This document shows, in pieces, positions 17,230-25,913 of a stretch of DNA of 64,000 nt. The DNA lies in NCBI RefSeq assembly GCF_051912845.1, contig NZ_JBNCBU010000003.1, forward strand, positions 124,001 through 188,000. The letters are read 5' to 3'. The translations under genes were made by a program, and so were the position numbers. This stretch comes from Tsuneonella sediminis (GTDB lineage Bacteria > Pseudomonadota > Alphaproteobacteria > Sphingomonadales > Sphingomonadaceae). The notes beneath the pieces were generated by a model, which was given only the letters and a program-made list of their open reading frames with translations, was not told where the DNA came from and made no database searches. Numbering within the stretch: the first letter of the stretch is position 1; each line of letters opens with the position of its first letter.

Positions 17230-18398
17230 GCGAGCAGGCCTTCCTCGATTGATGTGGGGGTGATGGTCACCATAGATCCCGCCGGCGTCCCCATCGGCAG
17301 GCGCACGCGGGCGAAATCGGGGGCATGGCCCGTTCCGTCGCGTTCCGCGAGCACCGCGAGCGGGCGGCCGAGGTGCGCCGACAGCCATCCGGCGCGGGCT
17401 TTCGCCACCGCGCTTCGCAACTCTGCGGCGCGGGCGCGCACGATCGCGCGGTCCAGTTGCGGCATTCGCGCCGCCGGCGTCCCGGGTCGGGGGGAGTAGG
17501 GAAAGACGTGGCCGTGGACGATCCCGAGGTCCTCGACAACCGATACGTTGGCCGCGTGTTGTTCGCTCGTCTCGGTCGGGAATCCGGCGATGAGGTCCGC
17601 GCCGATCGCAATGTCCGGGCGGCGCGCGCGCAACCGTTCGACCAGCGCGATGGCGTCGGCGCGCAGATGGCGCCGCTTCATGCGCTTCAGGATCATGTCA
17701 TGACCGTGCTGCAGAGAAAGATGGACGTGCGGCATGACCCGCGGCTCGCTGGAGATCATATCCTCGAGCAGGGGATCGATCTCGACGCCGTCGACCGACG
17801 ACAGCCGAAGCCGTTGGAGCCCGGGAAACTCGCCGAGGATCGCGGCGACAAGAGTGCCGAGCCGCGGTGCGTCCGGCAGGTCGGCGCCCCAGCTTGTCAG
17901 GTCTATGCCGGTCAGTACCACTTCCGCAGCTCCGCGCGCGATGTCCGCTTCGGCGGCGCGAAGAACGTCCGCCACGCTCAGCGACCGGCTGGGTCCGCGT
18001 CCGCGCGGGATCACGCAGAACGTGCAGGCGTGGTCGCACCCGTTCTGGACCGCGACGAACGCGCGCGTGTGGCGCGATCGGCCGGTCGACCCTGCGGCAG
18101 GCACGTTCCACGCGCGCGGATCGAGCTTGGCGGCATTGGAGACTATGCCGTCGACCTCTGGCATCGCAGCAATTGCGCCCCTCTCCACCTCGGCCGCGCA
18201 CCCGGTGACCAGCAGCCGGGCATGGGGCCGGTCGCGGCGGGTCCGCCGGATCGCCTGGCGCGTCTGGCGAACCGCCTCGGTCGTGACTGCGCACGAATTG
18301 ACGACGACGGTATCCGGTTCGTCCGCGAGCAGCGTCCGGATGCGTTCGCTTTCGGACAGGTTCATCCGGCAGCCCAGCGACACGACCTCGACGCTCAA
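17226..18398 (-). CDS. mtaB: tRNA (N6-threonylcarbamoyladenosine37-C2) methylthiotransferase MtaB
   Basis: Radical-SAM enzyme that adds a methylthio group to t6A37 of ANN-decoding tRNAs. The 390-residue protein has the UPF0004 N-terminal domain with cluster-binding cysteines (SLGCRMN, NSCAVT, VTGCAAE), the radical-SAM motif CDHACTFC near residue 120, and a C-terminal TRAM-like region. Overlap with dapF and ftsY (4 bases each) indicates one transcript. MiaB is the alternative member of this family; the short N terminus and dapF-ftsY context favour MtaB. Confidence 0.9.
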   Translation of the reverse strand: MSVEVVSLGCRMNLSESERIRTLLADEPDTVVVNSCAVTTEAVRQTRQAIRRTRRDRPHARLLVTGCAAEVERGAIAAMPEVDGIVSNAAKLDPRAWNVPAAGSTGRSRHTRAFVAVQNGCDHACTFCVIPRGRGPSRSLSVADVLRAAEADIARGAAEVVLTGIDLTSWGADLPDAPRLGTLVAAILGEFPGLQRLRLSSVDGVEIDPLLEDMISSEPRVMPHVHLSLQHGHDMILKRMKRRHLRADAIALVERLRARRPDIAIGADLIAGFPTETSEQHAANVSVVEDLGIVHGHVFPYSPRPGTPAARMPQLDRAIVRARAAELRSAVAKARAGWLSAHLGRPLAVLAERDGTGHAPDFARVRLPMGTPAGSMVTITPTSIEEGLLA

Positions 18399-19207
18399 GC
18401 GAAGTCACCCCAGTCGAAGGTGCCCCGGAAGGATTCGGCCGCCGGGCCGGTCATCAGGACGCGCCCGTCGATGGCCCATTCGATCTCGAGAGGGCCGCCC
18501 GGCAAGTGGACGGTCGCCGCGCGGCCCGCGATGAGGCCACGGCGAATCGCGGCCACGGCCGTCGCGCAGGCGCCGGTGCCGCATGCGCGGGTGAGCCCCG
18601 CTCCGCGTTCCCATACCCTCAGGTCGATCGAGGCGGGACCGGTGACCTGGGCGACGTTGACGTTGACCCTTTCGGGAAAAATGGGATCGCGTTCGATCTC
18701 CGGACCGATCCGTTCGAGCGGCACGCCCTGAACGTCGGAGACGAAGAAGACCACGTGGGGGTTTCCGACGTTGACCGCAGCGGGGGCCTCGAGTTCTTCC
18801 CAGCCGACCGGCATCGAGAGGGTGTCCATCGCGTAGGCAAGGGGCAGCCGGTCCCATTCGAAGCGCGGCGCGCCCATGTCGATCCGGGCTCCGTGGCCGG
18901 TCGGCTCGACGGCGATCGTGCCGCCGGCGGTCTCGACCCGGGCTGGCTGGCCGTGGAGCAGCGCGACCGCACGGCTGGCGTTTCCGCACGCCTCGACCTC
19001 GCTGCCGTCGGCGTTGAATATCCGCATGCGGAAGTCTGCGCTCGTGGACTGCTCGAGGAGGATGAGCTGGTCGCAGCCGATCCCGGTGCGCCGGTCGGCG
19101 AGCGCGGCGACCGTTGCCGGACCGATCGGCGGCAGCGCGTCCGTGCGCGCATCGAGCACGACGAAATCGTTGCCGAGGCCGTGCATCTTGATGAAGGGAA
19201 CCCGCAT
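18395..19207 (-). CDS. dapF: Diaminopimelate epimerase
   Basis: Interconverts LL- and meso-diaminopimelate for lysine and peptidoglycan synthesis without a cofactor. The 270-residue protein starts at FIKMHGLGNDFVVLD and has the two catalytic cysteines in VEACGNASR and TRACGTGACAT. ATG 19207 is chosen because the family begins right at this motif; the in-frame extension upstream lacks similarity. First gene of the dapF-mtaB-ftsY-yciB run. Confidence 0.96.
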   Translation of the reverse strand: MRVPFIKMHGLGNDFVVLDARTDALPPIGPATVAALADRRTGIGCDQLILLEQSTSADFRMRIFNADGSEVEACGNASRAVALLHGQPARVETAGGTIAVEPTGHGARIDMGAPRFEWDRLPLAYAMDTLSMPVGWEELEAPAAVNVGNPHVVFFVSDVQGVPLERIGPEIERDPIFPERVNVNVAQVTGPASIDLRVWERGAGLTRACGTGACATAVAAIRRGLIAGRAATVHLPGGPLEIEWAIDGRVLMTGPAAESFRGTFDWGDFA

Positions 19208-19259
19208 CGCGGATGGGGCTCTATGCGGGGGCGGGCCGCGCGTCCAGTGGCCCGCGCGG

Positions 19260-20927
19260 TCAGCCCGTCTTGCGCTGGTCCCCGTCGGCGGCTTCCGGAG
19301 TGGCGGGCAGCACGCGGGGCGCGGCCAGCTTGCCCGCACCCGCAAGGCGGGCGCGGACCTCGGTGATGCTTTCGGGCCTGCCGTAATAGTATCCCTGCCC
19401 CTTCAGCCGGCCCATCGCGCGCAGTCTATCGAGGATCGCGGTATCCTCGATACCCTCGGCGGTGATCGGCAGGTCGAGCCCGTCGCCGAGTGAGATAATC
19501 GCCCTCACGAGCCGGTCGCTATGGTCCTCGGTACCGAGGCCGGAAACGAAGCTGCGGTCGATTTTCAGCCTGTCGAACGGCAGCGTGCGCAGCTGCGCGA
19601 GGCTGGAGAATCCGGTCCCGAAATCGTCGAGGCTGATCGTTACGCCCTGGTTCTTGAGGCTGGTGATGATCGACCGGACCGCCCCGATGTTCTCGTGCAG
19701 ACAGCTTTCGGTGATCTCGATGTCGAGCCGGTTGGGCGGGAAGTTGTGCTTGACCAGGAGCTTGAGGATCTTCTGGGCGAACCAGGGGTCGCGCAGCTGG
19801 ACGGGCGAAATGTTGACCGAAAGGGACAGCGCCGGATCCCAGTCGCGAGCGTGTGCCAGAGCCTGGTCGATAAGGCTTTCGCTCAATTCGGCGATCACGC
19901 CGATTTCCTCGGCGACGGGGATGAACACCTCGGGCCCGACCAGTCCCAGGGTCGGCGATTGCCAGCGCGCGAGCATCTCGAAGCCGGAAATCTCACCGGT
20001 TTCAAGGTCGATCTGCTGTTCGTAAAAGGGCACGAACTCGCCGCGGGGGATGCCGCGCCGGATGCCGGTTTCGAGTTCGCTGCGGAAGCGCAGCTCGCTC
20101 TCCATCGCCTCTTCGAACCAGAAATGGCGGTTCTTGCCCTGCTTCTTGGCGTGGTACATCGCCATGTCCGCGCGATGGACGAGGGTGAGAACGTCGGCAG
20201 GCGCAGCGACCGCGCCGCGCTCGTCGAGATTGCTGGCGATACCGATCGAAACGGTGATCCCGAGTGAGAGCCCGTCATGCTCGGAGGGTTCTCCGACCCG
20301 TTCGATGAGCGTACCGGCGAGCTGGTCGATCCGGTCCGCGAATCGCGGATCATAGGGTACGGCGCAGGCGAACTCGTCCCCGCCCAGCCTGGCGAGCAGA
20401 GATCCCCGCGGCAACAGCGCGCGAATCCGGTCGGCGGTGATGCACAGCAGGCGGTCGCCTGCCTGGTGACCGTTGAGGTCGTTGATCGACTTGAAGTTGT
20501 CGAGATCGACCATCATGAAGGCGACCGCCTGTCCCGCGGCGTCTGCCTGGCTCAGCAGTTTTTCAGAGGCCGGCACGATGCTGCGACGGTTGAGGCTGCC
20601 GGTCAGCGGATCGGTTTCGGCGAGCTTGCGGGCCAGTTCCTCGGCCCGGCGGCGCACGGCGATTTCCTGTGTCAGTTCGGCGTACCGCCGCCATCCGAAG
20701 ATCACCAAAGCGATGTTGAGCAGCAGCACGCTGACGAGGACCGGGTCCGGCGCGGCGCCGAGGCCCATCCACGAGCGGACCACCTGCGGCAGGACCATTC
20801 CTCCGGTGCCGACGAACAGCAGGATCGCCGCCACCGCGATGCCCAGCGCTACGAGGTCGCGCTCGGCGCGGCCCAGTGCCGGGTCTCCCGTGATGCTCAC
20901 GCTGTACTTGCCGTGACCGCCTGGCAA
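19260..20927 (-). CDS. Membrane GGDEF/EAL cyclic-di-GMP protein
   Basis: Likely bifunctional c-di-GMP enzyme of 555 residues. Two N-terminal membrane helices (about residues 27-47 and 62-80) precede a GGDEF domain (about 100-270; GGDEF at 182-186) and an EAL domain (about 285-540). EAL catalytic positions are present: FEML in place of EAL, DIEITES, DDFGTGFSSL, KIDRSFV and AEGIED. So phosphodiesterase activity is plausible. The intact GGDEF suggests synthesis or GTP sensing; no RxxD inhibitory site is seen just before it. No sensory domain besides the membrane part is visible. The start is TTG at 20927 with AGGGGG upstream; a GTG at 20900 is an alternative. Confidence 0.92.
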   Translation of the reverse strand: MPGGHGKYSVSITGDPALGRAERDLVALGIAVAAILLFVGTGGMVLPQVVRSWMGLGAAPDPVLVSVLLLNIALVIFGWRRYAELTQEIAVRRRAEELARKLAETDPLTGSLNRRSIVPASEKLLSQADAAGQAVAFMMVDLDNFKSINDLNGHQAGDRLLCITADRIRALLPRGSLLARLGGDEFACAVPYDPRFADRIDQLAGTLIERVGEPSEHDGLSLGITVSIGIASNLDERGAVAAPADVLTLVHRADMAMYHAKKQGKNRHFWFEEAMESELRFRSELETGIRRGIPRGEFVPFYEQQIDLETGEISGFEMLARWQSPTLGLVGPEVFIPVAEEIGVIAELSESLIDQALAHARDWDPALSLSVNISPVQLRDPWFAQKILKLLVKHNFPPNRLDIEITESCLHENIGAVRSIITSLKNQGVTISLDDFGTGFSSLAQLRTLPFDRLKIDRSFVSGLGTEDHSDRLVRAIISLGDGLDLPITAEGIEDTAILDRLRAMGRLKGQGYYYGRPESITEVRARLAGAGKLAAPRVLPATPEAADGDQRKTG

Positions 20928-21028
20928 CTTCGCCCCCTGCTGTTGCGATGGAGCGGCTATCGCCTATGAGCCTGAAAATCGGGTTAAGCCGGGGTTAGGT
21001 AGCCTCGCCCCCCTCGGGAGACCATGAA

Positions 21029-21439
21029 GTGCCGCGTTACTGGTTGATGAAATCGGAACCTGACGCCTACAGCTGGGACGACCTCGTCGCACAGGGCGAA
21101 GGGACCTGGGACGGGGTCCGCAACTACCGCGCGCGCAACAACCTCGCCGCCATGGAAGTCGGCGACCGAGCCTTCTTCTATCACTCGAACATCGGCAAGG
21201 AGATCGTCGGCATCGTCGAGATCACCGAGGCCGGCATCGCCGATCCGACCGACGAGAGCGGAAAGTGGGCGGCAGTGAAGGTGCGTCCGGTCGAAAAGCT
21301 GGCACGCCCGGTCACGCTGGCTGAAATCAAGGCCGACAAGACGCTCGAGGATATCGAACTTCTCCGCCTGTCGCGGCTGTCGGTGGCAGAAATCCGGCCG
21401 GCTGAGTGGGAACATATCCTAGCGCTTGCAGAGGGTTAA
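21029..21439 (+). CDS. EVE domain-containing protein
   Basis: A 136-residue stand-alone EVE (PUA-like) protein, beginning RYWLMKSEP and containing WDGVRNYRARNNL and GDRAFFYHSN, which line the pocket that in relatives recognises modified bases. EVE proteins are associated with modified-DNA or modified-RNA recognition. GTG at 21029 is chosen because GGGAG at 21016-21020 is 8 bases upstream. No restriction or modification gene is nearby, so its role here is not shown by context. Confidence 0.9.
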   Translation: MPRYWLMKSEPDAYSWDDLVAQGEGTWDGVRNYRARNNLAAMEVGDRAFFYHSNIGKEIVGIVEITEAGIADPTDESGKWAAVKVRPVEKLARPVTLAEIKADKTLEDIELLRLSRLSVAEIRPAEWEHILALAEG

Positions 21440-21442
21440 GCC

Positions 21443-21467
21443 GGAACAACAGATCGCTTGACCCGTT
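21443..21467 (+). promoter_or_regulatory. EcfG-type general stress promoter of csbD
   Basis: GGAAC at 21443-21447 and CGTT at 21464-21467 are separated by 16 bases, matching the -35/-10 pattern of the alphaproteobacterial general stress sigma factor EcfG. It lies 55 bases before the csbD ATG, and CsbD-family genes are typical stress-regulon members. The GGAAC begins just after the EVE gene stop. Confidence 0.65.
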
Positions 21468-21522
21468 GACCGGACGAGGCTTGCGGCAATCGCGCCGCGC
21501 CGTTCGATCAAGGAGATGCACC

Positions 21523-21705
21523 ATGGGTGAACTCAAGGACAAGGCAAAGGGAATCGGCAACGAGGTTGCCGGTAACGCCAAGCAGATGACCGCCGACGCG
21601 ACCGACGATCCGTCGCTCGACGCCGAGGGCAAGGCCCAGGAGCGCAAGGGCGAAGCGCAGAATGTGTCGGGTGAGATCAAGGGCGCCATGGGCGACAAGG
21701 TCTGA
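21523..21705 (+). CDS. CsbD family stress protein
   Basis: A 60-residue hydrophilic, charged helical protein with the CsbD signatures GELKDKAKGIGNEVAGNAKQ and a second half GEAQNVSGEIKGAMGDKV. Function in the family is unknown, but expression is controlled by general stress sigma factors in many bacteria. AAGGAG at 21510-21515 is 7 bases before ATG. It has its own EcfG-like promoter and a strong terminator, so it forms a single-gene unit. Confidence 0.92.
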   Translation: MGELKDKAKGIGNEVAGNAKQMTADATDDPSLDAEGKAQERKGEAQNVSGEIKGAMGDKV

Positions 21706-21727
21706 CTTCCCGACACAGGTAATCGGT

Positions 21728-21757
21728 AAGGGGCCGTCCCGCGGGGCGGCCCCTTTT
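21728..21757 (+). terminator. csbD rho-independent terminator
   Basis: AAGGGGCCG at 21728-21736 pairs perfectly with CGGCCCCTT at 21747-21755; inner bases extend the stem toward a CGCG loop. It is followed by further T residues to 21757. Confidence 0.85.
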
Positions 21758-21775
21758 CTCTGTGCAAAGCGCTCC

Positions 21776-21793
21776 ATGGTCAACGAAGACCAT
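21776..21793. repeat. Inverted repeat ATGGTC-N6-GACCAT
   Basis: Perfect 6-base arms (21776-21781 and 21788-21793) with a 6-base spacer, 68 bases before a small putative gene and just after the csbD terminator. It may be an operator; no regulator can be assigned. Confidence 0.3.
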
Positions 21794-21861
21794 TAATGTC
21801 CCGCGGCGCGACAGGCGCGATTCGGCCGGAGCGTCATGGTTTCGAAAACGTTAAGCGGACC

Positions 21862-22056
21862 ATGATGCGACGTTCTCTCGTAGTGACTGACGAACAGTCC
21901 CGGCACCCCTTCAGGGCCCAGCAGCCCCCTCACGTCTGCCGCGGTGGGCGCCTGATCCCGGCGCGCCGGCCGCGAGGGCTGTCGCGTGACGACCTGTACG
22001 GCTTCGCCGGGGCCTACTTCGCCTGCCTCGCAGCGGTCGCGATCTTCATCGTCTAG
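21862..22056 (+). CDS. Small putative membrane protein
   Basis: A 64-residue open frame beginning at tandem ATGs (21862, 21865). The N-terminal half is basic and rich in Arg/Pro. The C-terminal 20 residues (YGFAGAYFACLAAVAIFIV) form a plausible single membrane helix running to the last residue, like a tail-anchored small protein. No strong ribosome site is visible and I do not recognise a family. It is convergent with the MFS gene 9 bases away. An in-frame ATG at 21796 would extend it by 22 residues. Confidence 0.4.
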   Translation: MMRRSLVVTDEQSRHPFRAQQPPHVCRGGRLIPARRPRGLSRDDLYGFAGAYFACLAAVAIFIV

Positions 22057-22065
22057 CGCCCGGAT

Positions 22066-23373
22066 TCAGCAGTGCGCGACGCGTTCCGCGCGCAGCAGCA
22101 GCAGCCCGAGCCATGCCGAAATGAGGCACATCGCGGCGCTCAGCAGGAGGTGGTGGACGATGTCGAGCCCGATGGCCGACAGGCCCGTTGCGATCAGCGA
22201 CCCGACCACCATCGCACCCGAATTGACGATGTTGTTGGCCGCGATCGTGCGGGCCGTCTGCGTCTTCGGCACGAAGGTCGTCAGAAACGCATAGAGCGGC
22301 ACGACGAACATCCCCCCCGCAATCGCGATGCCGAGCAGGCAGACCAGCAAGGGGATCGCCATCGAGTGCGACACGAACTGGGAGACGCCGAGCAGGGTGC
22401 CTTCCGGTTCGGCCGGCCAAGCGCGACAGACGAAGTAGAACGCGAGCACGAACAGTCCCATCGCGATGACCGAAATCGGTGAATAGCGAGCGGACACGGT
22501 TCCCTTGAGAAGCGCGTTCACAGACATCGAGCCGATCGCCACGCCGACCGAGAAGATGACGAGGAACAGGCTCGCGACTTCCTTGCTCGCGGTAAGCACG
22601 TTCTTGGCGAGGGGAGGGAACTGGATGAACAGGACCGCCCCGATCGTCCAGAAAAAGCTGATTGCCATGATCGCGAGGAATACGCGGCGGTCGTGGCTGG
22701 TGTTGCGGACCAGCGCGATCGAACTGCGCACGAAGTGATAGTCCAGCGGCTCGACCTCGCCCTGGGCCGGTGCTTCGGGCACCTGCCGGGCGACGAGATA
22801 CCCGACGACCGCGGTGACCACGACTGCTGCCGCTGCCGCCTCTACCGGTATCCACCCGGCAAGGATGGTGCCGAACAGGATGGCGATGTAGGTGCCCGCC
22901 TCGACGAGCCCCGTCCCGGCGAGCACCTCGTCCTCGCGCAGGTGTTGCGGCAGGATCGCATACTTGATGGGGCCGAAGAACGTCGAATGGACGCCCATTG
23001 CGAACAGCGCGAGCATCAGCAGGGGGATCGCCAGGAACTGGACTGCCACGCCCTTCCAGGCGAGCAGGAGGCCGATCGCGCCAACCCCCATGATCGCAAT
23101 CTCGGACGCCTTGACGATGCGGATGATCCGCGCTTTGTCGCGCATGTCCGCCAGTTGGCCCGCGAGCGCCGAGAGCAGGAAAAAGGGCAGGATGAAAATC
23201 CCGCTCGCAATCGCGCTGAAGGTCCCTTCGGCCGCTTCCGAGTTGTAGACGCTGTAAACCACGAACAGCACCATCGCGGTCTTGTAGAGGTTGTCGTTGA
23301 AGGCGTTGAGTAGCTGGGTGATGAACAACGGCAGGAAACGCCGGCGGCGCAGCATGTGCGTGGAAACGGTCAT
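22066..23373 (-). CDS. MFS transporter, LplT-like
   Basis: A 435-residue major facilitator protein with about 12 membrane spans. The start FLPLFITQLLNAFNDNLYKTA and the FFGPIKYAILPQHL segment are hallmarks of the LplT branch, which moves lysophospholipids across the inner membrane for reacylation; in many Alphaproteobacteria such a domain is fused to acyltransferase and acyl-ACP synthetase. Here it stands alone, so substrate remains inferred. The ATG at 23373 has AGGA 6 bases upstream and is preferred over an in-frame start at 23433. It lies divergent from pgsA, a phospholipid synthesis gene. Confidence 0.85.
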   Translation of the reverse strand: MTVSTHMLRRRRFLPLFITQLLNAFNDNLYKTAMVLFVVYSVYNSEAAEGTFSAIASGIFILPFFLLSALAGQLADMRDKARIIRIVKASEIAIMGVGAIGLLLAWKGVAVQFLAIPLLMLALFAMGVHSTFFGPIKYAILPQHLREDEVLAGTGLVEAGTYIAILFGTILAGWIPVEAAAAAVVVTAVVGYLVARQVPEAPAQGEVEPLDYHFVRSSIALVRNTSHDRRVFLAIMAISFFWTIGAVLFIQFPPLAKNVLTASKEVASLFLVIFSVGVAIGSMSVNALLKGTVSARYSPISVIAMGLFVLAFYFVCRAWPAEPEGTLLGVSQFVSHSMAIPLLVCLLGIAIAGGMFVVPLYAFLTTFVPKTQTARTIAANNIVNSGAMVVGSLIATGLSAIGLDIVHHLLLSAAMCLISAWLGLLLLRAERVAHC

Positions 23374-23483
23374 GCAGGTCCTGTCGCCAGCCTCTCGGAG
23401 AGGCGGGTCTAGCGTGTCGCGCAGCCGGGACAAGCGTTAACGGCGCTTTTGCCACCGGCGCGGGTGCGCTAGGGCGGGTGCAC

Positions 23484-24089
23484 ATGCTCACGCTGCCCAA
23501 CCTGCTGACGCTCAGCCGCATCCTGGCGGTTCCGTTGCTGGCGTTCCTGCTGTGGTGGCCCGACTGGCGGTTGGGTTATGCGATCGGCTTCGTCCTCTAC
23601 TGCGTGATCGGCTTCACCGATTACCTCGACGGGTATCTCGCGCGGGCACAGGGGACGGTCAGCAAGCTCGGCCAGTTCCTCGATCCGATCGCCGACAAGA
23701 TCATGGTCGCCGCGGTAATACTGGTGCTGGCTTCGCAAGGGTACATGCGCGGTCCCTACGTGGGCGACCTGCACGTCATCGCCGGGCTCATCATCCTGAT
23801 CCGCGAAATCGCCGTGTCGGGGCTACGTGAATTTCTCGGCCCATTGCAGGTCTCGGTGCCTGTATCGCGGCTCGCCAAGTGGAAAACGACGTTCCAGCTC
23901 GTCAGCCTCGGCGCGCTCATTCTGGGCGGAGCGGTCCACGGCGCCCCCTGCGTCGTGCGCGGGGATTGCGGTCCACTGGCGGGCCAGTGGATTCATCTCG
24001 TCGGGCTGGGCAGCCTGTGGGCGGCCGCGGTCCTCACCCTGATCACGGGCTGGGACTACCTCAGGGTAGGACTCAAGCACATGGATTGA
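23484..24089 (+). CDS. pgsA: CDP-diacylglycerol--glycerol-3-phosphate 3-phosphatidyltransferase
   Basis: Inner-membrane enzyme making phosphatidylglycerol phosphate from CDP-diacylglycerol and glycerol 3-phosphate. The 201-residue protein starts LTLPNLLTLSRI and carries the CDP-alcohol phosphotransferase motif DGYLAR...GQFLDPIADK (about residues 50-72) with all metal-binding aspartates. About five membrane spans are present. ATG 23484 gives the usual N terminus; a GTG two codons earlier (23478) is also possible. Confidence 0.94.
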   Translation: MLTLPNLLTLSRILAVPLLAFLLWWPDWRLGYAIGFVLYCVIGFTDYLDGYLARAQGTVSKLGQFLDPIADKIMVAAVILVLASQGYMRGPYVGDLHVIAGLIILIREIAVSGLREFLGPLQVSVPVSRLAKWKTTFQLVSLGALILGGAVHGAPCVVRGDCGPLAGQWIHLVGLGSLWAAAVLTLITGWDYLRVGLKHMD

Positions 24090-24155
24090 ACGGTGCGGCT
24101 TTTCGCAACTGCACAATAGTTCGTGCGTTTCGGCGGAGGACTGCTAAGGGGGCGG

Positions 24156-25904
24156 ATGCCTTTTCCCCCATTGCCGGATTTCCTTGCGGGCGCGCTGGCC
24201 GAGCGCGGCTACGCCGAACCCACCCCTGTCCAGTCTGCGGTGCTGCAACCCGATGCCGCCGGACGCGATCTTCTCGTTTCCGCGCAAACCGGATCGGGGA
24301 AGACCGTCGCCTTCGGTCTGGCGATGGCTGCTGAACTGATCGCAGAGGGCCGCGACGCGTTGCCCGTCGAGGCTCCGCTGGCCCTTGTCGTCGCACCCAC
24401 GCGCGAGCTTGCCCTTCAGGTGAGCCGCGAACTCGTCTGGCTCTACGGTCCCGCGGGAGTCCGCATCGCGAGCTGCGTAGGAGGCATGGACCCGTCGAAG
24501 GAGCGCCGCGCGCTGCGCGCGGGGCCGCAGGTCGTGGTCGGTACGCCCGGACGCCTGCGCGACCATCTCGAGCGCGGCGCGCTCGATCTCTCCGCGATCC
24601 GGAGCGTCGTCCTCGACGAGGCGGACGAGATGCTCGACATGGGTTTTCGGGAAGATCTCGAGGAACTGCTCGATGCGACCCCGGAAGAGCGCCGCACACT
24701 CCTGTTCTCGGCAACGATTCCCGCCGCGATCGCCGCGCTCGCGCGCCGATACCAGCGTGATGCCCTGCGCATCTCGACCGTGGGCGACGAACGCGGTCAT
24801 GGCGATATCGCCTACCAGGCCGTTACTGTCAGCCCTTCGGAGATCGAGCACGCGGTCGTCAACCTGCTTCGGTTCCACGAAGCGGAAACCGCGATGCTGT
24901 TCTGCGCGACCCGCGAAAATGTGCGCCGGCTCCACGCCACCTTGCAAGAGCGCGGCTTTGCCGTCGTCGCCCTGTCGGGCGAGCATTCGCAGTCCGAACG
25001 CAACCACGCCCTCCAGGCGCTGCGCGATCGGCGCGCGCGGGTCTGCGTCGCCACCGACGTCGCGGCGCGGGGGATCGACCTGCCTGCCCTCAGCTTGGTG
25101 GTTCACGTCGAGATCCCGCGCGATGCCGAAACACTGCAACACCGGTCCGGCAGGACCGGGCGGGCGGGCAAGAAGGGCACGGCAGTACTGATCGTCCCCT
25201 ATCCCCGCCGCCGGCGGGTCGAATCGATGCTGCGCGGCGCCCGAATCGAAGCCGACTGGATATCCCCGCCGTCCGCCGACGATATCCGCACGAAAGACCG
25301 GCAGCGGCTGCTCGAAGGATTGCTCGCCCCGCAGGACTACGACGAGGAAGACCGCGCGCTGGCGGCCGAACTCCTGGCGAAGCGCAGCGCGGAAGACATC
25401 GCTGCCGCGCTGGTCCGGGTGCACCGCGCCGCACTGCCGCAGGCCGAGGACCTGATTCCCAGCACGCCTGAAGCGCACCGGGCCGACAAGCAGGAGCGGC
25501 ACCGCCCGGGCTTCGACGATGTCGTATGGTTCCGGATGAATGTCGGGCGCCGCCACAACGCCGACCCGCGATGGATACTCCCGCTGCTTTGCCGCCGGGG
25601 ACACATAACCCGCAACGAGATCGGCGCGATCCGCATCGGACCGTCCGAGACCTTTTTCCAGGTCCCCCGCACAATCGCCGACCGGTTTGCCGGCGCAGTG
25701 GCGCGGACCGCCGGTTCGGAAGACGGCGGCGACATCCTTATCGAGGCGTCGGCGCAAAGTCCGCGGGACATGGCGCGGGGACATCGCAAGGCGGGAGGCG
25801 CGGGCGGAAAGCCTCCGTTCAAGCGGAACGACGATCGCCGTGGACCTGCGCCGCGTGGGAAACCCGGAGGCAAGCCGCATCGAAAGGGCCCGCGGCAGGG
25901 TTGA
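24156..25904 (+). CDS. DEAD-box RNA helicase with DbpA-type RNA-binding domain
   Basis: ATP-dependent RNA helicase of 582 residues, probably in ribosome assembly or RNA decay. It has the Q motif (PTPVQSAVL), Walker A AQTGSGKT, DEADEMLDMGF, SAT, and the C-terminal HRSGRTGRAGKKG motif VI. After the two RecA domains a linker leads to a DbpA_RBD-like domain (WFRMNVGRRHNADPRWILPLLCRRGHI, split over about residues 460-530), then a Lys/Gly/Arg-rich tail typical of RNA-binding extensions. ATG 24156 has a purine-rich AAGGGGGCGG upstream. DeaD/CsdA-type is the closest group. Confidence 0.92.
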   Translation: MPFPPLPDFLAGALAERGYAEPTPVQSAVLQPDAAGRDLLVSAQTGSGKTVAFGLAMAAELIAEGRDALPVEAPLALVVAPTRELALQVSRELVWLYGPAGVRIASCVGGMDPSKERRALRAGPQVVVGTPGRLRDHLERGALDLSAIRSVVLDEADEMLDMGFREDLEELLDATPEERRTLLFSATIPAAIAALARRYQRDALRISTVGDERGHGDIAYQAVTVSPSEIEHAVVNLLRFHEAETAMLFCATRENVRRLHATLQERGFAVVALSGEHSQSERNHALQALRDRRARVCVATDVAARGIDLPALSLVVHVEIPRDAETLQHRSGRTGRAGKKGTAVLIVPYPRRRRVESMLRGARIEADWISPPSADDIRTKDRQRLLEGLLAPQDYDEEDRALAAELLAKRSAEDIAAALVRVHRAALPQAEDLIPSTPEAHRADKQERHRPGFDDVVWFRMNVGRRHNADPRWILPLLCRRGHITRNEIGAIRIGPSETFFQVPRTIADRFAGAVARTAGSEDGGDILIEASAQSPRDMARGHRKAGGAGGKPPFKRNDDRRGPAPRGKPGGKPHRKGPRQG

Positions 25905-25913
25905 GCGTGCGGA

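Noticed and set aside
17226..18398. miaB rather than mtaB
   Set aside because: The chain is short (390 residues), has the MtaB-like N terminus, and lies in the common dapF-mtaB-ftsY order.
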